The notes under the pieces: generated by a model
Database searches by the model: none
The model's input: only the letters and a program-made list of their open reading frames with translations
Told to the model about the DNA's origin: nothing
Shown: positions 18,443 to 27,165 of the stretch, piece by piece
Numbering within the stretch: the first letter of the stretch is position 1
How the letters are laid out: each line of letters begins with the position of its first letter
Assembly: GCF_019903425.1 (NCBI RefSeq)
Contig: NZ_JACHUZ010000013.1
Span: 810,087 to 874,086, forward strand
Direction: 5' to 3'
From: Vreelandella halophila
Lineage (GTDB): Bacteria > Pseudomonadota > Gammaproteobacteria > Pseudomonadales > Oleiphilaceae
DNA: 64,000 bases
Made by a program: the position numbers and the translations under genes

Positions 18443-20509
18443 TTAGAAGTTGACCGTAAGTCCGACATTCATCCGGCGGCCATCCAGTACAACGCCGTAA
18501 GTGTCATTGGTGACCTCCTTATCGCCGATGTTGTAGAGGCCGGCCTTGAAACGGGCGTCCTCGTTGATCTGGTAGGTCAGCCCTGCGTCGACGAAGCCAT
18601 ACCCCGGGGTGCCGCCAGACATACTGGTTCTGCCCAGGTAATCACTGGTTTCTCCGCGGATATTGGTGTCTGCCCAGATATTCAGGAGGGAAGTGGCCTG
18701 CCAGTCGATTCCGGCATTGAACATGTGCCTGGGAATCTTGTTGAGAGGCTCTCCTTCGAATTCGCCAGTTTGCTGTTCGGATTCGGTGTAGGTGTAACTG
18801 GAACTCAGAGTCAGGCCTTCGGTGAACCGGTAGTCCAGAGTCATCTCTACACCCTGCATGATGGCTTCGTCGATATTCTTGCGGGTGCTCAGGAACAGGT
18901 AATCATTACCCTCGTAGCTGCAGTTCCACTGATCGGGCTGTTCGCTGATTTCGTCGTACGGGCCTGAGACGCAGTAGCGGTCTTCCGCGATCTTGTCGTC
19001 GAATTCCGTTCTGAACAGCATTGTGCTGGCGTTCAGGCGACGGTCCGCGCTGTTGAAGACGAATCCAAGTTCATAGTTGGTGCTGGTTTCCGGGTCGAGG
19101 TTCTCGTTGCCGATGATCAGCGCACGGCTGTGGGGAGCGGGTGAGCCGGGACCGCCTGTAGGGCGCCCGAAACCTTCAGTGGCTGACGGGAGGCTGGGCT
19201 GTTTGTACCCGGTGGAAACGCCACCTTTCAGAGTCCATTGTGGCGTCAGCCTGTAGTTGGCGTAGGCACGGGGTGTCCAGTGCCCCCCAAAGAGCTCATC
19301 GTCGTTGTACCTGAGGCCGGTGGTTACGTTGAGATTCCTGGCAACCCGCCACTCGATTTCGGCGAACAGGGCTCCGATCCAGCGGCTCACATTGTCGGTG
19401 GCTGCTGGGACATTGGTATCGAGAAGACCATTGGTCTGGTCGGTCAGGTCCTCGTATTTGTACTGGCCCCCAAAGGTAATCAGGTGCTCGCCGGCCAGAT
19501 AGGTGGTTCTGTTGTTGAATGTAGTGATCTGTTCTCTCTTTTCCTCAAGCACGCGGGCCCGCTCGGAAACATCATGCTGGATATAGCTGTCGACGGTCAG
19601 ATCACCATAGGTGCCTTCATGGCCAGCCTGGTAGACGGTTTTGCGATAACTGTAGTTGGTGGTCTCGTTGGGGCCTCGTCTCCCCTGAAGCGGGATACTG
19701 ACCCCCGGTCTGTGCGTGTAGTTGAGTTCAGCCCTGGAATAGGAAAGGTCAAACGTGTTGGTGGAGTCCGGGGTAAGTGTCAGCTCAGCACTCCCCTGCT
19801 TGCGTGTGCTTTCGGGCGTACTTTCCGCGTTATCGGTGCCGCCAATAAAGGTGCTTTCCTCGGTATCCCGGATTGAGCCGTTCAGCTGTAGGCCAAGGAG
19901 ACCAGGAATGATCGCGCCACCCGCAGCGGCTGTTGTCTGGCGGCTGTCCTCATTGAGATCGGAGAATGACTTCGTGTATTCAGTAGCAAGCTCACCGGAC
20001 CATTCACCTGTGCTGTCTTTGGTGATGATATTGACGACACCCCCCATGGCGTCTGAGCCGTAAAGGGATGACATGGGGCCACGGATGACCTCCACCCGCT
20101 CGATCATGGAAGCTGGCGGAAGCACAATCTGTTTGCCGCCATCGTTGCCATTGGTATTGATATTGCGACCTGCGGATACACGGCGGCCGTCAATCAGATA
20201 AAGAGTATATTCCTCGCCCATACCCCTTATCGAAATGTCCTGGGAATTGCCGCCACCGGTCACAAAAACACCAGGCACGTTTTTCATGGCATCTGTGATG
20301 TTGGTGTAGCTTTTCTTCTGCAGCTCCTCACCGCTGACGCTGGAGATGCTGGCCGGAGCATCGGCGATATTCTGCTCATGACCCGATGCCGTCACCACAA
20401 GTTCCTCCATCTGGCCCGGCATCTGTGCCTGGGCGGAGGAGGCGAGCGCAACGGCAGCAGCCAGTGCTGTCGGGCGGATAACGGTGGATCCAGTGGATGG
20501 ACGGAACAT
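18443..20509 (-). CDS. TonB-dependent outer-membrane siderophore receptor (IrgA/CirA-like)
   Basis: This 688-residue outer-membrane receptor has a signal peptide ending at ALASSAQA, then a TonB box (EELVVTA). Its plug domain carries DAMKNVPGVFVTGGG, DGRRVSAGRN and GPMSSLYGSDAMGGVVNI, a set typical of the FepA/CirA/IrgA catecholate-siderophore group. The remainder is a 22-strand barrel ending in the aromatic residue of NVGLTVNF. The ATG at 20509 is chosen for its AAGGAG ribosome site 7 bases before it and for the signal peptide. It heads the iron-uptake operon; a Fur-like box sits 30-48 bases upstream, in the intergenic gap shared with a divergent LysR gene. Confidence 0.93.
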   Translation of the reverse strand: MFRPSTGSTVIRPTALAAAVALASSAQAQMPGQMEELVVTASGHEQNIADAPASISSVSGEELQKKSYTNITDAMKNVPGVFVTGGGNSQDISIRGMGEEYTLYLIDGRRVSAGRNINTNGNDGGKQIVLPPASMIERVEVIRGPMSSLYGSDAMGGVVNIITKDSTGEWSGELATEYTKSFSDLNEDSRQTTAAAGGAIIPGLLGLQLNGSIRDTEESTFIGGTDNAESTPESTRKQGSAELTLTPDSTNTFDLSYSRAELNYTHRPGVSIPLQGRRGPNETTNYSYRKTVYQAGHEGTYGDLTVDSYIQHDVSERARVLEEKREQITTFNNRTTYLAGEHLITFGGQYKYEDLTDQTNGLLDTNVPAATDNVSRWIGALFAEIEWRVARNLNVTTGLRYNDDELFGGHWTPRAYANYRLTPQWTLKGGVSTGYKQPSLPSATEGFGRPTGGPGSPAPHSRALIIGNENLDPETSTNYELGFVFNSADRRLNASTMLFRTEFDDKIAEDRYCVSGPYDEISEQPDQWNCSYEGNDYLFLSTRKNIDEAIMQGVEMTLDYRFTEGLTLSSSYTYTESEQQTGEFEGEPLNKIPRHMFNAGIDWQATSLLNIWADTNIRGETSDYLGRTSMSGGTPGYGFVDAGLTYQINEDARFKAGLYNIGDKEVTNDTYGVVLDGRRMNVGLTVNF

Positions 20510-20538
20510 GGATGGCTCCTTACACCTGAAAATGTGGT

Positions 20539-20557
20539 GGCAATGATAATCTTTCGC
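20539..20557. promoter_or_regulatory. Fur-box-like operator between the TonB receptor and LysR genes
   Basis: Nineteen bases, GGCAATGATAATCTTTCGC, match 14 positions of the canonical E. coli Fur box and contain the uninterrupted core AATGATAATC. It lies in the 109-base divergent intergenic region, nearer the receptor start. Iron-dependent repression of the receptor operon, and possibly of the LysR gene, is the natural inference. Confidence 0.72.
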
Positions 20558-20618
20558 ATTCTCCCGGCTAAGGTGATAAGGTGGGACACGTTGTTGCGGA
20601 AAACGGAACACCCAGGCG

Positions 20619-21623
20619 ATGTATGACCTGAAAGAGCTGGAGACTTTTGATGCGGTGGTGAGAGGAGGTGGGCTTGGCATCGCAGCGCGTGAGCTGAATC
20701 TTCCCAAATCCACCCTCAGCCGCCACATCCGCAAGCTGGAGGAGGGGGTGGGGCAGTCACTGCTCCGGCGCGAGGCCAATCATCTTGTTCCCAACGAGGC
20801 GGGGCAGCTGTTCCACCGTTACTGCCAGCAGATGCTGTCCCTGGCGCATGAGGGGCAGGAGGCGCTGCAGGAGATCCAGGGGCGGATTGCCGGGGAGCTG
20901 GTTCTGAGTGCCCATGAGGCGTTCATCCGTGGCTGGTTTTCCCAGGTTATCCAGGGGTTCATGGGGGATTATCCCGAGCTCCGCGTCACCCTGAGAACCC
21001 AGACCGAGCCGCCAGGAGCGGAGACGGATGGCATCTGCATCTGGCTCGGCAGCCCTGGTGAGACCCATCTGAGGCAAGAACCTCTGGGGGCACTGACGCA
21101 GGGGATCTATGGCCATCCGGATTATCTGGACGCCCGGGGGCGCCCCGCTTCGCCGGAAGAGCTCCTCGATCATACCTGGATTGACCTGTTGGGAACGGCC
21201 GGGGAACAGGAGGAACTGCAACTGGTCCACTGCGCTGGTGGCGTCCATTCCATGGCGCCACCGCAGTCGCGGCTTCGGGTTGATCAACTCGTGCTCCAAG
21301 GCGATGCGATTGTGCGCCGGGAAGGGCTGGGGCTGATGCCGCACTGGCTGACCAATCGTCGTCTGGAGGCCCATCCCGGAACGCTGGAGCTGTGCCTGCC
21401 GCAATGGCAGGGGCCCGCACTCCCGGTTTGGCTTCTGTATCCCCATGGAAGCCTGTCGCGCCGGGCACGGGCCTTTCTTCAGTATCTTCGGCGTTCGGTA
21501 CCCGCAGCCTGGGCACGGCATCAGCCGGTTTACCCAGGGATGGACGGCTCAGCTGAGACTCCGGGAGGCGCCTGCTGCCGCAGGGAGCGGGACAATCCTG
21601 CCCGCGATACGACAGAGGCATGA
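20619..21623 (+). CDS. LysR-family regulator divergent from the TonB receptor (IrgB-like position)
   Basis: This 334-residue protein has an N-terminal winged helix-turn-helix (LKELETFDAVVRGGGLGIAARELNL then STLSRHIRKLEE) and a degenerate effector domain up to about residue 290. A poorly conserved, low-complexity tail follows (GGACCRRERDNPARDTTEA). In Vibrio, irgB encodes a LysR activator transcribed divergently from the iron-repressed receptor irgA; the same gene order and shared Fur-like site are seen here. Regulation of the adjacent receptor operon is inferred from that arrangement. It converges on the porin gene with 8 bases between stops. Confidence 0.88.
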   Translation: MYDLKELETFDAVVRGGGLGIAARELNLPKSTLSRHIRKLEEGVGQSLLRREANHLVPNEAGQLFHRYCQQMLSLAHEGQEALQEIQGRIAGELVLSAHEAFIRGWFSQVIQGFMGDYPELRVTLRTQTEPPGAETDGICIWLGSPGETHLRQEPLGALTQGIYGHPDYLDARGRPASPEELLDHTWIDLLGTAGEQEELQLVHCAGGVHSMAPPQSRLRVDQLVLQGDAIVRREGLGLMPHWLTNRRLEAHPGTLELCLPQWQGPALPVWLLYPHGSLSRRARAFLQYLRRSVPAAWARHQPVYPGMDGSAETPGGACCRRERDNPARDTTEA

Positions 21624-21631
21624 CATCGCAG

Positions 21632-22888
21632 CTAGAACGAGGCCTGTACCCAGAGCCAGCCCTTATCCGTATCCCGGTTGAAGGCGGCGCTGCTGTCCTG
21701 GCTGAAGCCGTCGGCATCGTAGGTGGCGTACTTTGCGCCCAGAGTGTATGTCTCGTTGAGCCTGTACGTTGCCTGCAGCGCGGCTTCAGAGCCGTAATCA
21801 CCGCTGCCTTCGTCGCTGTCGAACTCATGGTAGACAGCCATCAGGGCTACGCCATTCAGAGTCCCGGATAGGCTGGTATAGCGGTCCACAAGTCCGGCGT
21901 CCGGGGTTGAAAGGAACCGATCCGTGAAGCCGTTGAACGCGTGCAGGGTAGCAAGGGGGGTCTGGAAGGCCGCAGCGCCGTCATCACTACCCAGCACCTC
22001 CTGGCCGAGTTTGAACTGAACGCCGGCATAATCGACTCCCGCCTCAAGCATATAGTAGTCCTGATCCAGGTCACGGGTATTGTCGTCGTAGTCGCTCTGG
22101 TGAGCGTATTCCAGTGTATACAGCGCGTTCAGGCTCCCGGTGAGGGGGGCGTTGCCCGTATACCGCAGCCCATAGGTCTGGGTTGATTCTTCGGGCCTGT
22201 TATCGAGGGCGACCAGGTAGCTGTAGGCCAAGAGTGAGCCGGAATCGAAACCGTCGTACTGACCATTCAGGATGCCGGTCTTCATGGCGAGGTCACCCTT
22301 GGGGCTGGCATCCGAGACAATACGGTTGGCGTTATGGAGATAGCCCGCCGTGATGGTGGTGTCCGGCAGCGAGGTGTTGATCAGGGTTGTACCGTCAAAG
22401 GTCTGCTCATTCTGACGCCAGCCGACATTGCCGATGAAACGGTCGTTGTCCAGCTTCAGGCGTTGGCGGCCAATCGTCAGCCTGGTGTCCGCCAGGCCAT
22501 TGTATGCCAGGTAAGCCTGGTTCAGTTCGGTTTCGGTCGGGTCGGCAACGATCGGGCGGCTGTCTCGCCCGTTGATCGTACTGTTGTAATTCTCAGGGCC
22601 GACCGAGGTGACATGTTCCATCTCGAGGTAGCCTTTGAGGTTGCCGACTTCCGCTGTTTCATAGCCCAGTCTGGCTCGGAGCGTTGATGCCCGTGCGTCA
22701 TCCGCAAAGGTGTCCTCGTCCACGGTTTCATAACGGTACCGGGTATCGAGTGACGGTGTGCCGTTGCTGATGGCATCCGTAATGGGGTCTGCACAGATAA
22801 CGCCGGAAAATGCTGCGACAGCAACCGCGAGGGAAACCTTGCCAGCAGGGGAGCGAAGGGGGGCGGTAAGGGTTGATTGGGTACTCAT
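21632..22888 (-). CDS. Outer-membrane porin of the alginate-export type
   Basis: This 418-residue outer-membrane protein has a signal peptide (VAVAAFSGVICA) and a beta-barrel sequence. The stretches RARLGYETAEVGNLKGYLEM, VADPTETELNQAYLAYNGL, GRQRLKLDNDRFIGNVGWRQ and a C-terminal aromatic residue (QASF) match proteins annotated as alginate-export-family porins. Members are probably general or substrate-specific porins rather than alginate exporters outside Pseudomonas. GATAAT-type Fur-like dyads lie 90-115 bases upstream, and the gene adjoins the iron-uptake locus, so an iron-responsive porin is possible. Transport specificity cannot be predicted. Confidence 0.82.
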   Translation of the reverse strand: MSTQSTLTAPLRSPAGKVSLAVAVAAFSGVICADPITDAISNGTPSLDTRYRYETVDEDTFADDARASTLRARLGYETAEVGNLKGYLEMEHVTSVGPENYNSTINGRDSRPIVADPTETELNQAYLAYNGLADTRLTIGRQRLKLDNDRFIGNVGWRQNEQTFDGTTLINTSLPDTTITAGYLHNANRIVSDASPKGDLAMKTGILNGQYDGFDSGSLLAYSYLVALDNRPEESTQTYGLRYTGNAPLTGSLNALYTLEYAHQSDYDDNTRDLDQDYYMLEAGVDYAGVQFKLGQEVLGSDDGAAAFQTPLATLHAFNGFTDRFLSTPDAGLVDRYTSLSGTLNGVALMAVYHEFDSDEGSGDYGSEAALQATYRLNETYTLGAKYATYDADGFSQDSSAAFNRDTDKGWLWVQASF

Positions 22889-22975
22889 GGGTTATGGCCT
22901 CCAGTGGCCGGCTGAGTATTTGATTCTCAGCTGAGTATCCTTTTTGGAAGAAATATATTAAATGATACTTATCAA

Positions 22976-23004
22976 GCTAATGATAATTTTACCCTTAATT
23001 ATCA
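22976..23004. promoter_or_regulatory. Fur-like GATAAT dyads upstream of the alginate-export-type porin
   Basis: The segment holds GCTAATGATAATTTTACCC (13 of 19 matches to the Fur consensus) merging into a perfect dyad TGATAATT - 8 bases - AATTATCA (22981-23004). A further partial match, AATGATACTTATC, lies just before it at 22961. The arrangement suggests overlapping Fur sites controlling the porin gene at 22888. Confidence 0.5.
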
Positions 23005-23073
23005 GTGGTATATATATTACGGGGTAGAGCTTTTAACCAATGAGGGGCTGTTGGGGAGATGTTTCGGGCGGAG

Positions 23074-23102
23074 GGAGACCCTCCCCGAAGGGGAGAATCT
23101 CC
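23074..23102. terminator. Strong stem-loop downstream of the old yellow enzyme gene
   Basis: A 12-bp stem, with two G-U pairs when read on the minus strand, closes a 5-base loop (arms GGAGACCCTCCC and GGGAGAATCTCC on the plus strand). It starts 19 bases after the minus-strand stop at 23122. No T-run follows on either strand, so it may be a factor-assisted terminator or an mRNA-protecting hairpin. Confidence 0.4.
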
Positions 23103-23121
23103 GTACTCAGCACGTGCTCGT

Positions 23122-24285
23122 TCAGGTAACGCCTTCCGGTTCCGGGGCGCTCTGCCGGGCTTGCTGCTCATACGTGGGATAGTCGGTGTAGCCTTGGGCA
23201 CTGCCGCCGTACATCGTGGCAGGGTCCACCCTGTTCCAGGGCAGGTTATGCCGGATGCGGTGGGGCAGGTCCGGGTTGGCGATAAAGGGCTTGCCGAATG
23301 CGAACAGGTCACCGTAGCCCGCTTCAAGCATGCGCAGGGCCTTCTCCGGGGTATAGCGACCGGCGAAAATCAGGGCGCCGCTGAAGGCTTCCCGCAGTTC
23401 GCGGCAGAAACTGTCCGGCAGTTCAGGTGCGTTGTCCCAGTCCGCCTCGGCGATCGAGATGTAGGCGATATCCTGGCTGTCCAGCATCCTGGCCGCCTCG
23501 ACATAGGTTTCATGGGGGTCCGACTCAACCAGACCGAGATAGACGCGCTCTTCCTCGGTGCTCTCAAACAGGGGCGAGAACCGGACACCGAGGCGGTTGG
23601 CGCCAACTTCCTGCGCAACCGCGTCGACGATCTCTTCAAGGAAGCGCAGCCGGTTGCGCAGGCTGCCGCCGTACTGGTCCGTGCGCTGATTGCTGTGCTC
23701 CGAGATGAACTGGTTGACCAGATAGCCGTTGGCACTGTGGATCTCCACCCCGTCAAAGCCGGCTTCCATAGCGTTGCGCGCCGCCCGGGCGTACAGCTCA
23801 ACCATCTCGCCAACTTCCTCGGTACTCAGTGCGCGGGGGTCGTCGGAATCAGTGATCATGCCTTCACCCGGCCCTGTCTCAACAAACACCTTGACAGTTT
23901 CGTTGCGGATGGCGGACGGGCCCACCGGCGCTGCCCTTTCGGGTTGCAGTGAACGGTGCGAGATCCGCCCCACGTGCCAGAGCTGGCAGAAGATGGTGCC
24001 GCCCTGGGCATGCACGGCCTCAGTGACCTTTTTCCAGCCCTCAACCTGCTCAGGGGTGGAAATGCCGGGCGTCCAGGCATAGCCCTGGCCCCGGGGTTCA
24101 ACCTGGGTGCCTTCCGAGACCATAAACCCGGCAGACGCCCGCTGGGCATAATAGGTCGCCATCATGTCGTTGGGGACGTTGCCTGGCTGAGTGCTTCTTG
24201 AGCGCGTCAGCGGTGGCAGCACAATGCGGTTTTTCAGTGTCAGATCGCCGAGACGGATGGATTCAAAAAGCGATTCCGTATTCAT
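23122..24285 (-). CDS. Old yellow enzyme family NADH:flavin oxidoreductase (alkene/xenobiotic reductase)
   Basis: This 387-residue FMN enzyme is of the NemA/OYE type. It has the N-terminal LKNRIVLPPLTRSRS, the HSANGYLVNQFISEHSNQRT segment with the His/Asn pair that holds the substrate carbonyl, TDQYGGSLRNR, and the C-terminal FMN phosphate-binding RYTPEKALRM and GYGDLFAFGKPFIANPDL. It should reduce activated alkenes, quinones or nitro compounds in the cytoplasm. ATG 24285 is chosen over an upstream TTG because AAAGG sits about 9 bases before it. It follows the aldehyde dehydrogenase gene by 78 bases; the pair is divergent from a LysR gene, suggesting an inducible detoxification operon. Confidence 0.9.
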   Translation of the reverse strand: MNTESLFESIRLGDLTLKNRIVLPPLTRSRSTQPGNVPNDMMATYYAQRASAGFMVSEGTQVEPRGQGYAWTPGISTPEQVEGWKKVTEAVHAQGGTIFCQLWHVGRISHRSLQPERAAPVGPSAIRNETVKVFVETGPGEGMITDSDDPRALSTEEVGEMVELYARAARNAMEAGFDGVEIHSANGYLVNQFISEHSNQRTDQYGGSLRNRLRFLEEIVDAVAQEVGANRLGVRFSPLFESTEEERVYLGLVESDPHETYVEAARMLDSQDIAYISIAEADWDNAPELPDSFCRELREAFSGALIFAGRYTPEKALRMLEAGYGDLFAFGKPFIANPDLPHRIRHNLPWNRVDPATMYGGSAQGYTDYPTYEQQARQSAPEPEGVT

Positions 24286-24363
24286 GGTTTTCAAACCTTT
24301 TCAGTGGAATGGAGTGTTGGAACCGGGCCTGAGCGCTGCGTCACAGGCCCAGTGGGGCTGGCT

Positions 24364-25866
24364 TCAGAAGAGACCCGTGGTGGACTCGTTCAGGCTGATG
24401 ATGACGCTCTTGGTCTCGGTGTAGTCGTGCAGCATCATCTTGTGGGTCTCACGCCCGATGCCGGACTTCTTGTAACCGCCGAAAGGCGCGTGGGCCGGCA
24501 GTTCATGGTAGGTATTGACCCACATCCGGCCTGTCCTGACAGCGCGTGCCACCCGCAGGGCGCGATTGATGTCCTGCGTCCAGACAGCGCCTGCGAGCCC
24601 GTACTCTGAGTCATTGGCCAGTTCAATCGCGTGGTCCTCGTCGTCGAAGGGCATGACCACCAGAACCGGGCCGAATATCTCCTCCTGGGAGACCCGCATG
24701 TCATTGTTGGCATCCACAATGATGGTTGGCTCGATGAAACAGCCATTGCTGTGGGCCTCATCCTCAAGGCGCTTGCCGCCCGTCAGGATGGTGGCCCCTT
24801 CGCGGGATGCGAGGTCGATGTAACCCAGGATCCGATCGGTCTGTTGCGGGCTCACCTGGCTGCCCATCTGGGTGGTGGGGTCCATGGGGTCGCCAACCTT
24901 GATGGTTTCGAAGCGGTTCTTCAGTGACTCCAGAAAATCATCAAGGATGGAGCGGTGCACCAGGAGGCGGGCACCGGATTCGCAGGCCTGGCCCTGGTTG
25001 AGGAGAATGGACAGAGCGGCGCCTTCCAGCGCTTTTTCCTGGTTGGCATCCGGGAAGACGATGTTCGCCGACTTGCCGCCCAGCTCCAGTGTGGTGGGCG
25101 CGAGTTTGTCGGCCGCGGATTTCGCCACGCGATAGCCCACGTCCGTGGAGCCGGTGAAGGCCAGCTTGTCGACGTCCGGATGATCAAGCAGCGCCTGGCC
25201 GGCCTCGGAGCCTTTACCGGTGATGATGTTGACGGTCCCTGCGGGCAGCACGTCGTTCAGGATTTCCCCCAGCGTCAGCAGCGTGATGGAGGTCATCTCC
25301 GCTGGCTTGATGACCACGGTGTTACCGGTCGCAATGGCCGGTGCCAGCTTCCAGGCGGCCATCAGCAGCGGGTAATTCCACGGGATGACCTGCCCAACGA
25401 CGCCCATGGGCTCACTCAGCACCAGGCTCAGTGTATTCTCGTCAAGCTGTGTTGCCTCGTCGCTGTGCGAGCGGATGACACCGGCGAAGTATCGGAAGTG
25501 GTCAATCGCCATCGGGATGTCCATCTGGCTTGATTCCCTGATGGGCTTACCGTTGTCCAGTGTCTCCAGGTGGAAAAACTCCTGGGCGCGGGCCTCCAGC
25601 CGGTCCGCGATCTGCAGCAGTGCCTGCTGGCGCTCCTGGGGCGACGTCCGGCGCCACGCCGGGAATGCCTCTCGCGCCGCTTTTACTGCCCGGTCAACAT
25701 CATCGGCATCCGCCAGGGGCAGGTGCGAGAGGGTCTCGCCGGTGGCTGGGTTGATCGTTGGGATGGTCCGGGAAGAGGCACTGCCAGTCCATTCTCCCCC
25801 GATCAGCATCTGATAGGCGGGCTGGATCAGCTTCTGGCATTGCTCTTTCGTCAGTATGTCGACCAT
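24364..25866 (-). CDS. NAD(P)-dependent aldehyde dehydrogenase (betaine-aldehyde-dehydrogenase-like)
   Basis: This 500-residue class-1-type ALDH has the catalytic glutamate in LELGGKSANIVF and the nucleophilic cysteine in NQGQACESGARL. Cofactor-site motifs are VIPWNYPLLMAAWKLAPAIA and FTGSTDVGYRVAKSA, and EEIFGPVLVV is near the C terminus. The protein resembles betaine aldehyde and broad-specificity aldehyde dehydrogenases; the exact aldehyde is unknown. ATG 25866 is chosen for AGGAG at 8 bases; the frame is open further upstream without similarity. It probably shares a transcript with the downstream old yellow enzyme and is under the divergent LysR regulator. Confidence 0.92.
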   Translation of the reverse strand: MVDILTKEQCQKLIQPAYQMLIGGEWTGSASSRTIPTINPATGETLSHLPLADADDVDRAVKAAREAFPAWRRTSPQERQQALLQIADRLEARAQEFFHLETLDNGKPIRESSQMDIPMAIDHFRYFAGVIRSHSDEATQLDENTLSLVLSEPMGVVGQVIPWNYPLLMAAWKLAPAIATGNTVVIKPAEMTSITLLTLGEILNDVLPAGTVNIITGKGSEAGQALLDHPDVDKLAFTGSTDVGYRVAKSAADKLAPTTLELGGKSANIVFPDANQEKALEGAALSILLNQGQACESGARLLVHRSILDDFLESLKNRFETIKVGDPMDPTTQMGSQVSPQQTDRILGYIDLASREGATILTGGKRLEDEAHSNGCFIEPTIIVDANNDMRVSQEEIFGPVLVVMPFDDEDHAIELANDSEYGLAGAVWTQDINRALRVARAVRTGRMWVNTYHELPAHAPFGGYKKSGIGRETHKMMLHDYTETKSVIISLNESTTGLF

Positions 25867-25942
25867 GTCGTACTCCTGTCTCGGTTCGAGCCTGGCGCGC
25901 GTCAGGCGGACTGGCGCGGGAAACCGCGTGTCCGTTGAATGA

Positions 25943-25954
25943 CTGTCATGACAG
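25943..25954. promoter_or_regulatory. Perfect 12-bp palindrome in the ALDH/LysR divergent gap
   Basis: CTGTCATGACAG is a perfect palindrome lying 77 bases from the ALDH start and 63 bases from the LysR start. LysR regulators bind dyads in such gaps, so it is a candidate operator, although it is not the standard T-N11-A pattern. Confidence 0.4.
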
Positions 25955-26016
25955 GAACAAGAGTAAGGATGTAATATCACAAACAGAAACAGTAATTTTT
26001 GGTGGGATATACAAAC

Positions 26017-26910
26017 GTGAGTGGTATCGACAACATCGACCTGAAGCAGCTGCGTGTGCTCAGGGAACTATTGAAAGAAAGAAGCCTGACGCGGGCCGCC
26101 AGTCAGATGGGAATGACGCAGCAGGCGGTTAGTGCGCAGTTGAACAAGTTGCGGGAGACCTTCCAGGATCGCCTTTTCCTGCGTTCACGTCAGGGCGTTG
26201 TACCAACGCCGCTGGCTCAGGAACTCGAGCCAAGAGTGAAGGCTGTCTTTGACAGTATTGAGCAGCTGATGCCTCCCGAACGGTTTGATCCGGCGAATGT
26301 GCAGGGCACCTATGTCATCTCCGCGACGGATTATGCGGTGGCGGTGGTTCTGCCTGAGCTGGTCGCCAGAATCAGACAGCAGGCGCCGGGCCTGAAGCTG
26401 ATCGTCCGGGATTTCGAGAGTGACCGTCTGCACGCCATGCTGGCCTCCGGCGAGTTGGACCTGGCCCTGACATTCCCTGCTTTTGCACCGGAAACCTGCC
26501 AGACCAAGCTGTTGTTCTCGGAATATCACATCTGCGTGGCGGGTAATGGCTCGTCACTGCATGAGCGCAGGCTGACCATCGGTGATGTCGCCGAATTGCC
26601 CCAACTCATCGTATCGCCAACGCGTGCCAATCTGATTGGTTCCGCTGATGATTGGTTTGCGAGTAAGGGGTATCGGCGCAATATCGTCATGTCCGTCCCC
26701 AGCTTCTCCGCGGCTCCGAGCTGTGTGGCATCCAGTGACTGTGTTGCCTTTCTGCCTTCAAGGATTCTTCCCCATCCACTGGTAACTCCCATCCATCTGG
26801 AAGAATCGCCTCCCTGTTTCGATGTTATTGCCGCCTGGCATCCACGTACCGATCAGGATCCACTGCAGCAGTGGGTACTGTCGCTTCTGGATGAGGCGTT
26901 TTCGGCTTAG
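26017..26910 (+). CDS. LysR-family transcriptional regulator
   Basis: This 297-residue regulator has a helix-turn-helix at the N terminus (LKQLRVLRELLKERSLTRAA then MTQQAVSAQLNKLRETF) and a periplasmic-binding-like effector domain from about residue 85 (GTYVISATDYAVAVVLPEL). It belongs to the NodD/SyrM-like LysR branch by the layout of the first 120 residues. Candidate starts are TTG 25999, GTG 26002 and GTG 26017. The last is chosen because GGTGGG precedes it by about 10 bases and it sits at the usual distance from the HTH. It is divergent from the aldehyde dehydrogenase/old yellow enzyme pair, its likely target. Confidence 0.85.
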   Translation: MSGIDNIDLKQLRVLRELLKERSLTRAASQMGMTQQAVSAQLNKLRETFQDRLFLRSRQGVVPTPLAQELEPRVKAVFDSIEQLMPPERFDPANVQGTYVISATDYAVAVVLPELVARIRQQAPGLKLIVRDFESDRLHAMLASGELDLALTFPAFAPETCQTKLLFSEYHICVAGNGSSLHERRLTIGDVAELPQLIVSPTRANLIGSADDWFASKGYRRNIVMSVPSFSAAPSCVASSDCVAFLPSRILPHPLVTPIHLEESPPCFDVIAAWHPRTDQDPLQQWVLSLLDEAFSA

Positions 26911-26937
26911 ACAGTTCCGCTTTCAGTCTGGTTCGAA

Positions 26938-27102
26938 TTAGACACAGAGCGCGCTGGGATCGTCCACTGGTAACACCCGATCGTCGAGTCGACAAATGCC
27001 TTCATCCGTCTTCTGTCTGTTGGCCATTGCGTATTCCAGACCAAGGTTGCCGGATTCCACGGCAAAACTGTCACCCTGGCAGGCCGTTTGAGTCACCCCC
27101 AT
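26938..27102 (-). CDS. Small unrecognised protein, 54 residues
   Basis: An ATG frame, preceded by AGAGG at 7 bases and by an in-frame stop nine codons further up, encodes 54 residues with three cysteines. It is rich in acidic residues (ending RLDDRVLPVDDPSALCV). There is no signal peptide or membrane span. Codon choice looks like that of genuine genes in the window. It lies between the LysR gene and the IS21 remnant, converging on the LysR gene. It may be an intact small gene or the tail of a larger gene lost when the mobile elements arrived. No family was recognised. Confidence 0.35.
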   Translation of the reverse strand: MGVTQTACQGDSFAVESGNLGLEYAMANRQKTDEGICRLDDRVLPVDDPSALCV

Positions 27103-27165
27103 TAAAAGCCTCTGGCGCGGGATAACTTAACGGTACTCTGACCCTTTTCATCCGGAGAGGGCTAG

